Positions 42,358 to 52,691 of a stretch of 64,000 nucleotides of DNA are shown in pieces; the first letter of the stretch is position 1; every line of letters begins with the position of its first letter. The notes under the pieces were generated by a model. That model had not been told where the DNA came from. It saw nothing but the letters and a program-made list of their open reading frames with translations, and did no database searches. Origin of the DNA: Acinetobacter sp. ANC 4558 (GTDB taxonomy: Bacteria > Pseudomonadota > Gammaproteobacteria > Pseudomonadales > Moraxellaceae). The translations under genes were made by a program, and so were the position numbers. The stretch is from NCBI RefSeq assembly GCF_002135375.1, contig NZ_NEGH01000007.1, forward strand, positions 42,907-106,906, read 5' to 3'.

Positions 42358-45300
42358 TTATATCTCCGCAACTAAACCATATTCAGCAGCTTCTTCTAAA
42401 TTCACTGTGACTAATTTTGATGTTCCTGGCTCTGGCATTGTTACCCCAAGTAAATCTGTTGCCATGGTCATTGCCAGCTTGTTATGTGTAATATAAATAA
42501 ATTGAACTTGCTCAGAAAGCTCTTTCACAAGATTACAAAATCGTCCAACATTCGCATCATCTAACGGTGCATCTACCTCATCTAAAACACAAAATGGTGC
42601 AGGATTTAAGCGAAAAATAGCAAAAACTAAAGCTAAAGCAGTTAAGGCTTTTTCACCTCCTGAAAGTAATGCCAAAGAGCTATTGCGCTTTCCTGGCGGT
42701 CTTGCCATCAATTTAACCCCAGATTGCCAATCATCTTCTAAACTTAAACTTGCCTCACCACCTTCAAATACTTTAGGAAACAAAACTTGTAGTTCAGTAT
42801 TGACCTGATCAAAAGTACCCATAAATAATTTACGTGTCTCTTGATCAATACTTTTCATTGCTGATTGTAATTGATCTACCGTTTTTTTTAAATCATCTAT
42901 TTGATGATTTAACTCTTCGTAACGTTTTGAAACTTCTTCATATTCTTCAGAGGCTGCTAGATTAACTGCTCCCAGCTTTTCAAACTGAGCTTGAGCCTTT
43001 TCTAATTGTTGTTGATGTACAGTTAAATCAATCACCAACCCTTTAAGAGGTTCACTATTCATCTCTTTTAACTGATCAGAATAGTGCTGTAAATCCGATT
43101 GAGCCGCTTGCCAAGCCAAACGCTTTTCTTCCAACTCAGTGCGTAGTTTTTCATCTTTTTGTTGACATTGATGTCGTGTTTCAGTCAGAGACTGTTGTTT
43201 TTCTTGAATATTATGAAGTTCAAGTTGCCATTCATTCCAGGTTTTTTGCAATTTCTCTGTACTGCACTCTTGTTCTTCGTATTGTGACTGCAAGATAGGA
43301 AGTTCAAGCTGTACAGGATCTACAAATTTTTTAGCTTGTTCAATTTGCATTAAAATTTGTTGGTATTGCACCTTTAAAAATGAAATATCTTTCTCTAGTA
43401 ATGCCAGCTGCTGATTGGTTTGACTTAATTGACGTCGAACCAATTCCAGTTCTTGCAATACATGTTGCAAAGATGTTTGAGCATGTTCTAATTGCTCCGT
43501 CATTTCTTCAAGCTGAAATTGTAAAGTTTTATAATTTGGTAAAGCTTGTTCTAGTTTTAACATCAATGCATGCAAATCTATTTCTAAATCATCTTTTTGC
43601 ATTGCATCTTCTTCAAGCTGCTCATCTAATTGTTGAAACTGATGCTGTAATTGTTGTTTTTGTACAGCAAAGGCCTGAATCGTACTATTCACTTTAACTA
43701 CACGAATGTCTGCACTTTGTAAGGCTTTTTGGTGATCTGTAATTTGAGTTTGACACGCTTTAATTTGGACTTGAATATCCTGAATGCGTTGTTCCACTAA
43801 AGGCAAGGTTAACTCAAATTCTTGAGCTTTTGGGAATAAACCGTTGAGTTGAATTGCAATTTCATCCAACCGTATCCGATGACTCAGTGCACCTTGTCCC
43901 GCTTGAGAAGACTCATCATACATTAAGCCAATCACCCAGTCTGGACCAAGGTGATAGCCATCTAAACTTAAAATACTTTGTCCAGTTTTAAGTTGGTTTT
44001 GAAAGAGCAATGCTTGCTGCAATGTTTCTGCAATGGCAACCTGCTGCCATAATGAATGATGTGGGGACTCAATCCATTGCACTAAACTGATTAAACCTTC
44101 AATTTGAAGGCTCTGATTATTCTCAGTATTTTTTACTTGTCGCGCTAAATTTTCTTGAAAACTTTCAGTTGGATCTATCACTTGAGCAGATAGCCATTTT
44201 GCTAAAAACTTTTCTATTAAATTTGCATGGGCTTTTGCGGATGCTTTCAATTTAAAAACATCCATTAACAAAAGTGCAGTATGACCTTTTTGCGGACTAA
44301 TTTTTGCCATCAATTGGTTTAAATTTTTCTGCTCCGACTGCAATACTTGAATTTCAGACTTTAAATTCGCATAGTCTTGTTTTTGTATAATTTGTTGATC
44401 AAGTAGAATTGTCAGCTGCTCTTGTTCTCGACGTAATTTTTTTTCAATTGATTCGATCTGTTGACTCAAATGATACTTTTCTTGTTCAAGTTGATCAATT
44501 TCTTCGGGTGAATATTGATTGTGAATATGTTGAATTTGCTGTGCTAGTGTTTCTTTCTGCTGTTCAATTCTTACAATATTTTTAGTTAGCTGCTCACTTT
44601 GCGCCAACATTTGCATTTTCTGTTGTTGCTGTTTTTCAACCTGTTCTTTAACTATCTCAAATTGTTGAGAAACCTGTTGATGTTGAACATTCAAGTCATT
44701 TAATTGCTGAGTATGCTCTGTACTTTGACTTTCTTGAATTGTCAGCTGCTCTGTTTGCTGCTCTTGTTGTTCAAGTAGTACATCCATTTGTAATTCAATC
44801 AGTTGTAAACGCTCTTTTGTCTGTAGTTTTTGCGCTTCAAGTTGAACTAAAGTAGTCGAGTTTTGTTGTAATAAATTTTGCTTTTGATCTAATATTATCT
44901 TTAACTCTGCACGTTTTTTTTCTGCCTGCTGCCACTCACTTTGCAGTGGTGTTGACTGCTGAATAAGACGTTGAAATAACTCACTGGTCGATGATAAATC
45001 ATGCTCTAATGTTGTTAAATCTGAACGTACCAATTTAAAATCGTCACCCAAACGATTCATTTGCACTGTATATTCTTGCTGTAAGTGCATGCTTTGTTCA
45101 CATTGGAATGAAAGTACCTCAATTTTAATACGTCGAATTTGATGTTCTAATTCTTTATATTGAATTGCTGTTTCAGATTGCTTTTTCAACGTTTTAAGCT
45201 GAGCGCGAAGTTCAGAAGCGATATCTTCAATACGGACTAAATTTTGATTGGTATGTTCAAGATGCAACATCGTTTCACGACGTCTTGCTTGATATCTTGA

Positions 45301-45810
45301 AACCCCAGCAGCCTCTTCAATGAAAACTCGCATTTCTTCGGGCTTAGCATCAACCAAACGATTAATCATTCCTTGTTCAATAATCGCATATGAACGTGGG
45401 CCTAAACCTGTTCCTAAGAAAATATCTGTAATATCACGCCGTCGGCATTTTGTACCGTTTAAGAAATATTCAGAACGACCATCTCGATTGACTTGGCGAC
45501 GTACAGCAAGCTCACTATAAGCATTATACGCACCACCTAGTTTCCCATAGGTATTATCAAAGCGCAGTTCTACACTTGCGACACCTACAGGTTTACGTTT
45601 TACCGTTCCTGTGAAAATCACATCTTGCATACTTCCACCGCGTAGCTGTCGAGCACTAGACTCGCCCATTACCCAACGAATCGCATCAATGACATTTGAC
45701 TTACCGCAACCATTTGGTCCTACAACTGCGGTTCTGTTTGCCTTGAAATTTAATGTCGTACTATCGGCAAAAGATTTAAAGCCTGAAAGTTTTAAGCTGC
45801 TTAAACGCAT
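42358..45810 (-). CDS. smc: chromosome segregation protein SMC
   Basis: Structural-maintenance-of-chromosomes ATPase, 1150 aa; with ScpAB it compacts and separates chromosomes. The N-terminal ABC half has Walker A GPNGCGKS at 31-38. Two very long Gln-rich coiled coils flank a hinge at about 500-640. The C-terminal half has the signature LLSGGEKALTALALVFAIFR and Walker B FCVLDEVDAPLDDANV. Its presence, rather than MukBEF, fits Acinetobacter. It is preceded by a GntR gene 6 bp upstream and followed directly by zipA. Confidence 0.97.
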   Translation of the reverse strand: MRLSSLKLSGFKSFADSTTLNFKANRTAVVGPNGCGKSNVIDAIRWVMGESSARQLRGGSMQDVIFTGTVKRKPVGVASVELRFDNTYGKLGGAYNAYSELAVRRQVNRDGRSEYFLNGTKCRRRDITDIFLGTGLGPRSYAIIEQGMINRLVDAKPEEMRVFIEEAAGVSRYQARRRETMLHLEHTNQNLVRIEDIASELRAQLKTLKKQSETAIQYKELEHQIRRIKIEVLSFQCEQSMHLQQEYTVQMNRLGDDFKLVRSDLTTLEHDLSSTSELFQRLIQQSTPLQSEWQQAEKKRAELKIILDQKQNLLQQNSTTLVQLEAQKLQTKERLQLIELQMDVLLEQQEQQTEQLTIQESQSTEHTQQLNDLNVQHQQVSQQFEIVKEQVEKQQQQKMQMLAQSEQLTKNIVRIEQQKETLAQQIQHIHNQYSPEEIDQLEQEKYHLSQQIESIEKKLRREQEQLTILLDQQIIQKQDYANLKSEIQVLQSEQKNLNQLMAKISPQKGHTALLLMDVFKLKASAKAHANLIEKFLAKWLSAQVIDPTESFQENLARQVKNTENNQSLQIEGLISLVQWIESPHHSLWQQVAIAETLQQALLFQNQLKTGQSILSLDGYHLGPDWVIGLMYDESSQAGQGALSHRIRLDEIAIQLNGLFPKAQEFELTLPLVEQRIQDIQVQIKACQTQITDHQKALQSADIRVVKVNSTIQAFAVQKQQLQHQFQQLDEQLEEDAMQKDDLEIDLHALMLKLEQALPNYKTLQFQLEEMTEQLEHAQTSLQHVLQELELVRRQLSQTNQQLALLEKDISFLKVQYQQILMQIEQAKKFVDPVQLELPILQSQYEEQECSTEKLQKTWNEWQLELHNIQEKQQSLTETRHQCQQKDEKLRTELEEKRLAWQAAQSDLQHYSDQLKEMNSEPLKGLVIDLTVHQQQLEKAQAQFEKLGAVNLAASEEYEEVSKRYEELNHQIDDLKKTVDQLQSAMKSIDQETRKLFMGTFDQVNTELQVLFPKVFEGGEASLSLEDDWQSGVKLMARPPGKRNSSLALLSGGEKALTALALVFAIFRLNPAPFCVLDEVDAPLDDANVGRFCNLVKELSEQVQFIYITHNKLAMTMATDLLGVTMPEPGTSKLVTVNLEEAAEYGLVAEI

Positions 45811-45816
45811 AATATC

Positions 45817-46518
45817 CTAGAGTTTACGTCGTGAACGCCTTGCCCACGCTAATTCAATTTGTTTCATTCGTGTTAAAGATTCCAACACCAACTCACACAA
45901 GTGTCGACAAAAATCTTCCATAAATAAAGTAGCTTGTTGTGATTTTCGGTTTAAAATAGCATCAGTCACAAGTTTAAATAATTCTAATGATTCTTGTAAC
46001 TCCCTTCGAGAAGTATTTAAGATTAAAAAATAGCTTCTTCGTAGAGATGGTAGCAATTCTTTATAAAATTTGATCACATAAATATTACCTACATACTCTT
46101 CTTGTTTGGCTAAGGTTTGAAAAATTAAATCATAAAATTTATCAATACATCCTAGTTGACACTGTTCTGTTAACTGATCAAGAAGTTCTCGCATTTTTAA
46201 AATATCATTCAGGTAACAGGCTTCCGACATGTGATAAACCACTTTACCCAAAAGTAGACTCGTAACACTAAATAAAGCTGTCACTTGTTGTGCCGACATT
46301 TCTGAAACAACAGCACCTCGCCTTGGGTAAATTTGAATTAAATGAGTTCGCTCAAGTAGTAATAATGCTTCTCTAACTGACCCGCGACTCACCTCAAGTT
46401 CTTGTGTAATACGTAACTCTGGAATACGCTCGCCTTCTACCAAATCACCAATAATAATTTGCTCACTAATATGATGAGCAATCTTTTCGGAGAGGCTATC
46501 AATATATTGTTTTTGCAT
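45817..46518 (-). CDS. GntR-family transcriptional regulator
   Basis: A 233-aa regulator. The N-terminal winged helix (ITQELEVSRGSVREALLLLERTHLIQIYPRRGAVVSEM, about 33-72) is GntR-type, and the C-terminal helical domain resembles the FCD/FadR group but lacks an obvious complete set of FCD metal histidines. It ends 6 bp before the smc start and is probably cotranscribed with it. No target operon is evident in the window. Confidence 0.88.
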   Translation of the reverse strand: MQKQYIDSLSEKIAHHISEQIIIGDLVEGERIPELRITQELEVSRGSVREALLLLERTHLIQIYPRRGAVVSEMSAQQVTALFSVTSLLLGKVVYHMSEACYLNDILKMRELLDQLTEQCQLGCIDKFYDLIFQTLAKQEEYVGNIYVIKFYKELLPSLRRSYFLILNTSRRELQESLELFKLVTDAILNRKSQQATLFMEDFCRHLCELVLESLTRMKQIELAWARRSRRKL

Positions 46519-46661
46519 ATGACCCCAATTTTGTTTTTATTTAATACAGTTTTCATTCTCAAATTTAATGCTCCTTATATAGGATTTTATTTGAGAATGA
46601 ATATGACATTGTTCGACAGTTTTCTGTCAATAAAGACAATAAAGGGGAAATTAACTTTAAA

Positions 46662-47474
46662 TCAATAAAATGCACTAATACCTTTCGTCATAAAATAAAG
46701 ACCCACGATGGTAAGCAAGATCGAAAAGCATTTTTTTAACATGGCAGCAGAAAGCTGATGTGCCACTTTTGCCCCTTGTTTGGCAGTAATAAAACTCATG
46801 ATGCTAATCCCAATGAAGGCATAAATTTGAACATAGCCAATCGTATTAGGAAGAGCAACATCAGATTGATGACCAAACCACATAAAACCAATTGCCCCTG
46901 CTACAGCAATTGGCAAACCACAAGCAGCAGAGGTTCCCACTGCTTTTTGCATCACAACTCCACATTTATTTAAATAAGGAACCGTTAAACTTCCACCGCC
47001 AATACCAAAAATTGCTGAAGCCGTACCAATTCCCCCCCCCGCCAGCAGTTGCATGGCCTTTGATGGCAATTTTTTAGACTCATTCACGGCCACATTTGCA
47101 CCTTTAAACATCTTATACGCCATCCAAAGGGAAAATGCGCCAATCAGGAGCTGCAAACCTTTACCTGGTAAATAATCTGCGATTCCCGCACCAACAAAAC
47201 CACCAACGACTAAACCAGGCGTTAAATTGCGTACAACATCCCACAGAATGCCTTTCTTTTTTTGATGTGCAGAGATCGAACTTACTGATGTCACAATAAT
47301 GGTGGCTAATGACGTTCCAATGGCCATATGCATAATCACCGATGGATCATATTGTAAATAAGTAAATACTACATAAAGAATTGGCACAATAATTAACCCA
47401 CCACCAACGCCAAATAAGCCTGCAGCAAATCCAGCGATTGCACCAATGAGTAAATATATGATTAACTCCATCAA
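46662..47474 (-). CDS. TSUP-family permease (TauE/SafE-like)
   Basis: A 270-aa inner-membrane protein with eight or nine hydrophobic segments and two TauE/SafE repeats: IGAIAGFAAGLFGVGGGLIIVP near the N-terminus and GGGIGTASAIFGIGGGSLTVPYLN at about 147-170. Relatives export sulfite, sulfoacetate or other organosulfur anions, or take up sulfate-linked ions; the substrate is unknown. The gene is divergent from birA, with 26 bp between the starts. Confidence 0.88.
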   Translation of the reverse strand: MMELIIYLLIGAIAGFAAGLFGVGGGLIIVPILYVVFTYLQYDPSVIMHMAIGTSLATIIVTSVSSISAHQKKKGILWDVVRNLTPGLVVGGFVGAGIADYLPGKGLQLLIGAFSLWMAYKMFKGANVAVNESKKLPSKAMQLLAGGGIGTASAIFGIGGGSLTVPYLNKCGVVMQKAVGTSAACGLPIAVAGAIGFMWFGHQSDVALPNTIGYVQIYAFIGISIMSFITAKQGAKVAHQLSAAMLKKCFSILLTIVGLYFMTKGISAFY

Positions 47475-47500
47475 TATTCTTCCTTAAATTATTTATACAA

Positions 47501-48262
47501 ATGGATCTAGAAACCCGTCAACTGCAAAAATATCTTGCTGATGCAAATCAACTCCCTGATGTTTTAATCCTGAAACCAGTCACAACCTCAACCAATGATG
47601 ATGTACAAGAATTAGCTTTAAAAGGCGTTCAGAGTATTTTGATCTGCAGTGAAAAACAAACCAAAGGACGTGGACAAAAACAAAAACCGTGGATCTCGCC
47701 ACCAGGCAATATTTATTTAAGCACATTACTGAATGTACAAACACCTTTAGATGGTCGTTTATCACTGGAAATTGCACTCAATATTTTACAAATTCCAAGC
47801 TTTAAAAACATTAACTTACAAATAAAATGGCCAAATGATCTGTATATAGATAATAAAAAACTGGGGGGAATACTCATTGAACCTATTACGCTCAATCAAG
47901 TCATTGTTGGGCTTGGCATCAATCTCCATCCCGTTCCAACACAGTCATTAGATCAAGAAACATGTTCCCTTTCAGAACTTGGGCTTAGCCAAATTGATCG
48001 TACTAAATTAATTGCTGAACTCTATTTAGCAATTCAACAAGCTGGGCGGTGGTTTGACTATAATTGCTATAATTTAGCAGCACGTTTTAATCATCATGCC
48101 GCGTTCAAACATGAGCCTGTTTCTTTTGAACACACACAAGGTCATATTTATGGGGAATTCTTAGGTATTCAAGATGATGGTGCTGTATTAATTCAACAAA
48201 ATGAGCAAATTTTAGCCTTTTATCAAGGTCGCTTAAGACGTTATTCTGTCCATCAAGAGTAA
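47501..48262 (+). CDS. birA: biotin--[acetyl-CoA-carboxylase] ligase, catalytic form
   Basis: Attaches biotin to the biotin carboxyl carrier protein. At 253 aa it lacks the N-terminal helix-turn-helix of E. coli BirA (321 aa), so it should not repress biotin genes. Biotin/ATP-binding motif [20 protein letters not shown] and [19 protein letters not shown] are present, with a C-terminal SH3-like segment ([14 protein letters not shown]). It is four bases from coaX and cotranscribed. Confidence 0.95.
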   Translation: MDLETRQLQKYLADANQLPDVLILKPVTTSTNDDVQELALKGVQSILICSEKQTKGRGQKQKPWISPPGNIYLSTLLNVQTPLDGRLSLEIALNILQIPSFKNINLQIKWPNDLYIDNKKLGGILIEPITLNQVIVGLGINLHPVPTQSLDQETCSLSELGLSQIDRTKLIAELYLAIQQAGRWFDYNCYNLAARFNHHAAFKHEPVSFEHTQGHIYGEFLGIQDDGAVLIQQNEQILAFYQGRLRRYSVHQE

Positions 48263-48266
48263 AACA

Positions 48267-49004
48267 ATGAAAAAATTATGGCTAGATATTGGTAATACTC
48301 GTCTAAAGTACTGGGTCACTCAAAATAACCACGTCATTGAACATGATGCAGAATTACATTTGCAGTCACCTGCCGATTTACTTTTAGGTTTAATTCAACA
48401 CTTTAAAAGACTGAACTTACAACAGGTGGGTATTTCATCTGTTCAAGATCTTAAAAACAATGAACGTATCCAAAAAATATTACAACTCTTAGATGTTCCT
48501 GTTACTTTTGCTCGAGTTCATGCAGAGTTTGCTGGCTTAAAATGTGGATATGATGTGACACAGCAGCTAGGCATAGATCGCTGGTTACAGGTTCTTGCTG
48601 TAGTCGATGACCCACAGCAACACTATTGTGTTATTAGCTGTGGAACTGCACTCACCATTGATCTTGCAGATGGTTTACAGCATTTAGGTGGTTATATCTT
48701 ACCTAATTTGTATTTACAAAGAGACTCTCTTATTCAAAACACCAAAGGAATTAAAATTCCAGATGCGGCCTTTGATCAATTGACACCTGGAAGGAATACC
48801 ATCGATGCTGTTCATCATGGCATTTTACTTGGATTACTCAGCACCATTGAAAAAGTACTTGATCAATATCCACAAAAACTTGTTCTAACGGGTGGAGATG
48901 CGCCTCTTTTTGCTAAATTTTTACAAAAATATTCACCAACCATTGAACCTGATCTATTACTTCAAGGCCTCAAACGTTATATCGACACAGATACGCAACA
49001 TTAA
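48267..49004 (+). CDS. coaX: type III pantothenate kinase
   Basis: First step of coenzyme A synthesis in bacteria lacking CoaA; 245 aa. The ASKHA-fold phosphate loop is [13 protein letters not shown] at 4-16. The second nucleotide segment is [15 protein letters not shown], and [15 protein letters not shown] and the LTGGDAPLF loop are CoaX signatures. The birA-coaX pairing is common in gammaproteobacteria. No terminator follows directly, but a long dyad lies 45 bp downstream. Confidence 0.95.
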   Translation: MKKLWLDIGNTRLKYWVTQNNHVIEHDAELHLQSPADLLLGLIQHFKRLNLQQVGISSVQDLKNNERIQKILQLLDVPVTFARVHAEFAGLKCGYDVTQQLGIDRWLQVLAVVDDPQQHYCVISCGTALTIDLADGLQHLGGYILPNLYLQRDSLIQNTKGIKIPDAAFDQLTPGRNTIDAVHHGILLGLLSTIEKVLDQYPQKLVLTGGDAPLFAKFLQKYSPTIEPDLLLQGLKRYIDTDTQH

Positions 49005-49049
49005 TCAAATAGAAATTATTAAAAATTCGTTTTAAAATTAAGCATCTTT

Positions 49050-49093
49050 CATCAATATTTTCTAACCGCTTTAAAGCGTAAGAAATATTGATG
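49050..49093. repeat. 44-bp imperfect dyad downstream of coaX
   Basis: CATCAATATTTTCT and AGAAATATTGATG form a long arm pair with one bulge. The loop itself contains a perfect 12-bp palindrome (CGCTTTAAAGCG, 49067-49078). No T-tract follows, so it is not a clear terminator. It might be a processing hairpin, a remnant of a small repeat element, or part of a small RNA. Confidence 0.45.
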
Positions 49094-49296
49094 CAAGAAG
49101 CCTATTGTTATAGATCGCTCCGAACCATTTAAAATGGCTCTAAACATCATCCTATGAAGATAAACTTCGACTGATTTCCTTAATTTTGTATCATTCAAAT
49201 AATAATATTTAGTATTCCTATGATATTTAATAAAAATACAACTTAATCACATCTTCCTACCTTCTACAATTAATCATTAATTTAGAGTGCTCTAAT

Positions 49297-49977
49297 ATGA
49301 AATTTACCTTTTTAACATCAGCTTTATTGAGTTCTATTTTAATACTAACAGGCTGTGTATCAACACCTAACTTAAATCATCAAACACAAATACCTAAAGA
49401 AATCAAAGCAAACCTAAGCTCTGATAAAGCAATTATTGCCTATTTTAGTCGATCAGCAGATACGTCTTATTCAAATGAAGATGCTGATATAGATTCGAGT
49501 TATTCAGCACTTCCTGTCCCTAACGGTTACTATCGCGTACTGCTTGGACGTAATGCTCAAGGGCATTTCTTAGTTCAAGATTTTTATCTATCAACGCATA
49601 CACCTCAGTCATCTCCTGCATGGGTATTAGAGCCTTATCAGCTCTTTAGTTTTTCTGGTAGTGACGTAGACGGACCTGTAACGCTTTATTTAGAAAATGG
49701 AAAAATTGTTGCAAAATTCATCAATAAAAATAGTGTAGCAATTGAAAGTGAAGAATTCTATCCAAATGGTCAGATTGGCGCTAAATATGTTTTAGTAGAT
49801 GGAAATAAGGCAAAAAATCAGCTTTGGTATGCATCTGGGAAAAAAGCAGCGGAATATATAATAGATTCAGACAATACCATTATTTCATCGCAGCAATGGT
49901 TAGAAGATGGTACACCCTCTAATGACTTTGAAAAAATTATAGAAAATGTTTATGCACTTCTTGATCCAGAATTTTAA
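49297..49977 (+). CDS. putative lipoprotein with MORN-like repeats
   Basis: A 226-aa protein with a signal peptide and lipobox LTGC (lipidated Cys20). The C-terminal half has two or three short repeats of the pattern ESEEFYPNGQIGAKYVLVDG, QLWYASGKKAAEYII and QQWLEDGTPSNDFE, like the MORN_2/YwqK-type repeats of bacterial surface proteins. It is probably attached to the inner or outer membrane facing the periplasm. The function is unknown. It is monocistronic, ending at a shared terminator with ffh. Confidence 0.75.
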   Translation: MKFTFLTSALLSSILILTGCVSTPNLNHQTQIPKEIKANLSSDKAIIAYFSRSADTSYSNEDADIDSSYSALPVPNGYYRVLLGRNAQGHFLVQDFYLSTHTPQSSPAWVLEPYQLFSFSGSDVDGPVTLYLENGKIVAKFINKNSVAIESEEFYPNGQIGAKYVLVDGNKAKNQLWYASGKKAAEYIIDSDNTIISSQQWLEDGTPSNDFEKIIENVYALLDPEF

Positions 49978-49984
49978 ACATTAT

Positions 49985-50010
49985 AAAAAAGGCGCTTAAG
50001 CGCCTTTTTT
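49985..50010. terminator. bidirectional terminator between lipoprotein gene and ffh
   Basis: AAAAAAGGCGC-TTAA-GCGCCTTTTTT; a compact perfect hairpin with T runs on both strands. Confidence 0.92.
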
Positions 50011-50022
50011 ACTTATTCGATA

Positions 50023-51432
50023 TTACTTTTTCGAATCATTATTTCCAAAAAGTGGTCCCATACCACCGCCACCACCGAATTGTTTCTGCAATCCACCCAG
50101 TGAGCGCATCATTTTTGCCATTCCAGATGGATTAGCAAATTTTTTCATCATTTTTGCCATTTGTGCATGTTGTTTAATTAATTTATTAATTTCAACAACA
50201 TCCATTCCACAACCAGCGGCAATACGCTTTTTACGACTCGGATTCATTAAATCAGGATTACGACGTTCTTTAATGGTCATCGACTGAATAATGGCTTGCA
50301 TTTTTTTAACTTGCTTTTCAGGGTTCGCTTGCGCAAGAGCATCTTGAATACCAGAACTATTCATGCCAGGTAACTTATCTAAGAAACCCATCATACCGCC
50401 CATGCTATTCATTTGCTCAAACTGCATTAGCATATCTTCAAAATTGAAGTTTCCGCCTTTTTGCAGCTTTTTCGCCATTTTTTCTGCTTTTTCTTTGTCG
50501 ACTTTACGCTCAAGTTCTTCGACTAAAGAAAGTACATCACCCATCCCCAAAATACGTTGTGCGATACGTTCTGGATGGAATGGTTCTAAGGCATCAAGCT
50601 TCTCGCCCATTCCTAAGAATTTAATTGGCTTCCCGGTAATTGCACGAACAGAAAGTGCAGCACCACCTCGGGCATCACCATCGGTTTTCGTTAAAATTAC
50701 ACCTGTTAGTGGTAATGCATCATTAAATGCTTTTGCAGTATTTGCCGCATCTTGCCCAGTCATGGCATCAACAACAAATAATGTTTCAGTCGGTTTAATG
50801 GTTGCATGAAGTTGCTTGATTTCATCCATCATGTCGTCATCGACATGTAGACGACCTGCTGTATCGACAATTAAAACATCAGCAAACTGTATTTTTGCTT
50901 GTTCAATTGCACGAATTGCAATATCAATTGGTTTTTCATTGGCATTTGAATCAAAAAAGATTGCGCCAACTTCGCCTGCAACAGTTTGTAACTGTTTAAT
51001 CGCTGCAGGACGATAAACATCCGCAGAAACCATGGCTACTTTTTTCTTTTGACGCTCTTGTAAGAATCGCGCCAATTTCGCTGCTGTTGTCGTTTTACCA
51101 GCCCCTTGTAGGCCTGCGAGTAAAACAACAACAGGAGGTTTTGCAGCGAGGTCAAGGCTTTCATTAGCCTCTCCCATCATTTTTGTTAATTCGTTATGAA
51201 CAATTTTAACGAATGCTTGGCCAGGAGATAACTGAGTCATCACCTCTTGACCCAATGCTTCTTCCTTAACTTTCGCGATGAACTCACGAGTTACAGGTAA
51301 TGCAACATCGGCTTCAAGAAGTGCCATACGCACTTCACGTAACGTATCTTTAATATTGTCTTCGGTTAGCTGCCCTGAGCCAGTAACATTTCTTAAACTC
51401 TGCGTGAGTCGTTCTGTTAAGGTATCAAACAT
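50023..51432 (-). CDS. ffh: signal recognition particle protein Ffh
   Basis: GTPase of the signal recognition particle that targets membrane proteins with 4.5S RNA and FtsY; 469 aa. N and G domains with GLQGAGKTTTAAKLARFL (about 105-122), DTAGRLHVDDDMMDE and TKTDGDARGG. The C-terminal M domain is methionine-rich (FEDMLMQFEQMNSMGGMMGFL; the SRKKRIAAGCGMD RNA-binding loop; Gly/Met tail). It diverges from ypjD, as in many gammaproteobacteria. Confidence 0.98.
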   Translation of the reverse strand: MFDTLTERLTQSLRNVTGSGQLTEDNIKDTLREVRMALLEADVALPVTREFIAKVKEEALGQEVMTQLSPGQAFVKIVHNELTKMMGEANESLDLAAKPPVVVLLAGLQGAGKTTTAAKLARFLQERQKKKVAMVSADVYRPAAIKQLQTVAGEVGAIFFDSNANEKPIDIAIRAIEQAKIQFADVLIVDTAGRLHVDDDMMDEIKQLHATIKPTETLFVVDAMTGQDAANTAKAFNDALPLTGVILTKTDGDARGGAALSVRAITGKPIKFLGMGEKLDALEPFHPERIAQRILGMGDVLSLVEELERKVDKEKAEKMAKKLQKGGNFNFEDMLMQFEQMNSMGGMMGFLDKLPGMNSSGIQDALAQANPEKQVKKMQAIIQSMTIKERRNPDLMNPSRKKRIAAGCGMDVVEINKLIKQHAQMAKMMKKFANPSGMAKMMRSLGGLQKQFGGGGGMGPLFGNNDSKK

Positions 51433-51570
51433 TGCAAAATCCGCGTAAAATAACCAGTAGCAAAATATTCTTTCTTAATTTAGAAAATTTATGCTTAAGA
51501 TGCTATAGGATACTTTAGTTCGCGTAGAATTTATATAAATGAATTTTTATCATCCTGAAAAAGGTTTGAC

Positions 51571-52380
51571 ATGATTAGCCTCCCATTGGTTTATACAGTC
51601 TTAGCATTAGTCGCTTATACCACCGGTTTTTGGTATTTGTTTCTTCGTTTAATGTCTAAAAGTGAAATTAATCACTGGCTCATTGGCCTAATATTAGGGA
51701 TTGGTCTTATTCTTCACGGCACAGTGCTTTATCAAGATATTATTACACCAGAAGGCGTAAATTATGATGTTTTTAATATCATTTCATTTACATCAGGCCT
51801 CATGCTTCTATTGAGCATATTATTCAGCACCTATCGCCCTGTCATTACAGTCAATTTGATTGGGATTCCTGTTGCTGCAACAGGATTGATTCTTGGGTTT
51901 GCTTTTAGTCAACCTAACAATTTTGTTGAAACACATTCCGTCAGCTTAGATGTTCATATTATTTTATCCTTAGCAGCCTATATTGTTTTACTGATGGCAA
52001 CCATTCAAGCGGTGATTTTATGGTTTCAAGATCGTGAACTTAAAAATAAACAAAAACGTAGAATTTGGGTCAATTTACTTCCATCATTTCAAGCAATGGA
52101 ATCGCTCTTATTCGACATGCTGATCGTAGGATTCACATTATTAACGATTGCACTTGGTTTTGGTTTTTTAACCATTGATAATTTTTTTGGTCAACACTTG
52201 GCACATAAAACCGCATTTAGCATTATTTCTTGGTTTATTTATGGCTCATTATTAATCGGTCATTATAAGTTTGGCTGGCGAGGACAAAAAGCAATTCGTT
52301 TTACCATTTTAGGTTTTTTCTTATTAGCCTTAGGATTTATTGGTTCAAAGTTTGTATTGGAGATGATTTTAAATCGCTAA
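51571..52380 (+). CDS. ypjD: inner-membrane cytochrome c assembly-like protein YpjD
   Basis: A 269-aa membrane protein of the CcsA/HemX family with about eight hydrophobic segments. HVIL-SLAAYIVLLMATIQAVIL, the TIALGFGFLTID segment and KTAFSIISWFIYGSLLIGHY hold the conserved histidines and tryptophan-like region of the family. Location opposite ffh is as for E. coli ypjD (corE), linked by genetic work to divalent-cation sensitivity. The biochemical role is not settled. Confidence 0.85.
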   Translation: MISLPLVYTVLALVAYTTGFWYLFLRLMSKSEINHWLIGLILGIGLILHGTVLYQDIITPEGVNYDVFNIISFTSGLMLLLSILFSTYRPVITVNLIGIPVAATGLILGFAFSQPNNFVETHSVSLDVHIILSLAAYIVLLMATIQAVILWFQDRELKNKQKRRIWVNLLPSFQAMESLLFDMLIVGFTLLTIALGFGFLTIDNFFGQHLAHKTAFSIISWFIYGSLLIGHYKFGWRGQKAIRFTILGFFLLALGFIGSKFVLEMILNR

Positions 52381-52691
52381 AATAAATTTTTAACTCCTCT
52401 TTTTATATTTTATCTCACGAGAAGTTTCCTCTTTTATAATGCCAAGATGAATGACTAAGCTATGCTTATTTTTAGCATCTAAGCGAATATAATCTCTTGT
52501 TTTTAAGAATTATTATTTAAAAATTAAATCTGAATATAAAATCAAATAAAAATTATTGTTGCTCTGGAAAATAATAAAATATTCATAGATAAAATACAAA
52601 ATCACAACACCATAGGTCAATATTAGTTGATTTATATCACATATTTTTTAATTTAAAACTGATAAAATCACTTAAAAATAGGGACAACAAC
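52381..52691. other. A/T-rich intergenic region
   Basis: A 311-bp gap after ypjD with no good terminator, RNA gene or coding remnant. The promoter of the next two genes is presumably here; AATAGGG at about 52677 is a weak ribosome-binding site. Confidence 0.4.

Noticed and set aside
43380..43697. Plus-strand frame inside smc
   Set aside because: Antisense to the coiled-coil region, where repetitive codons leave long open shadows.
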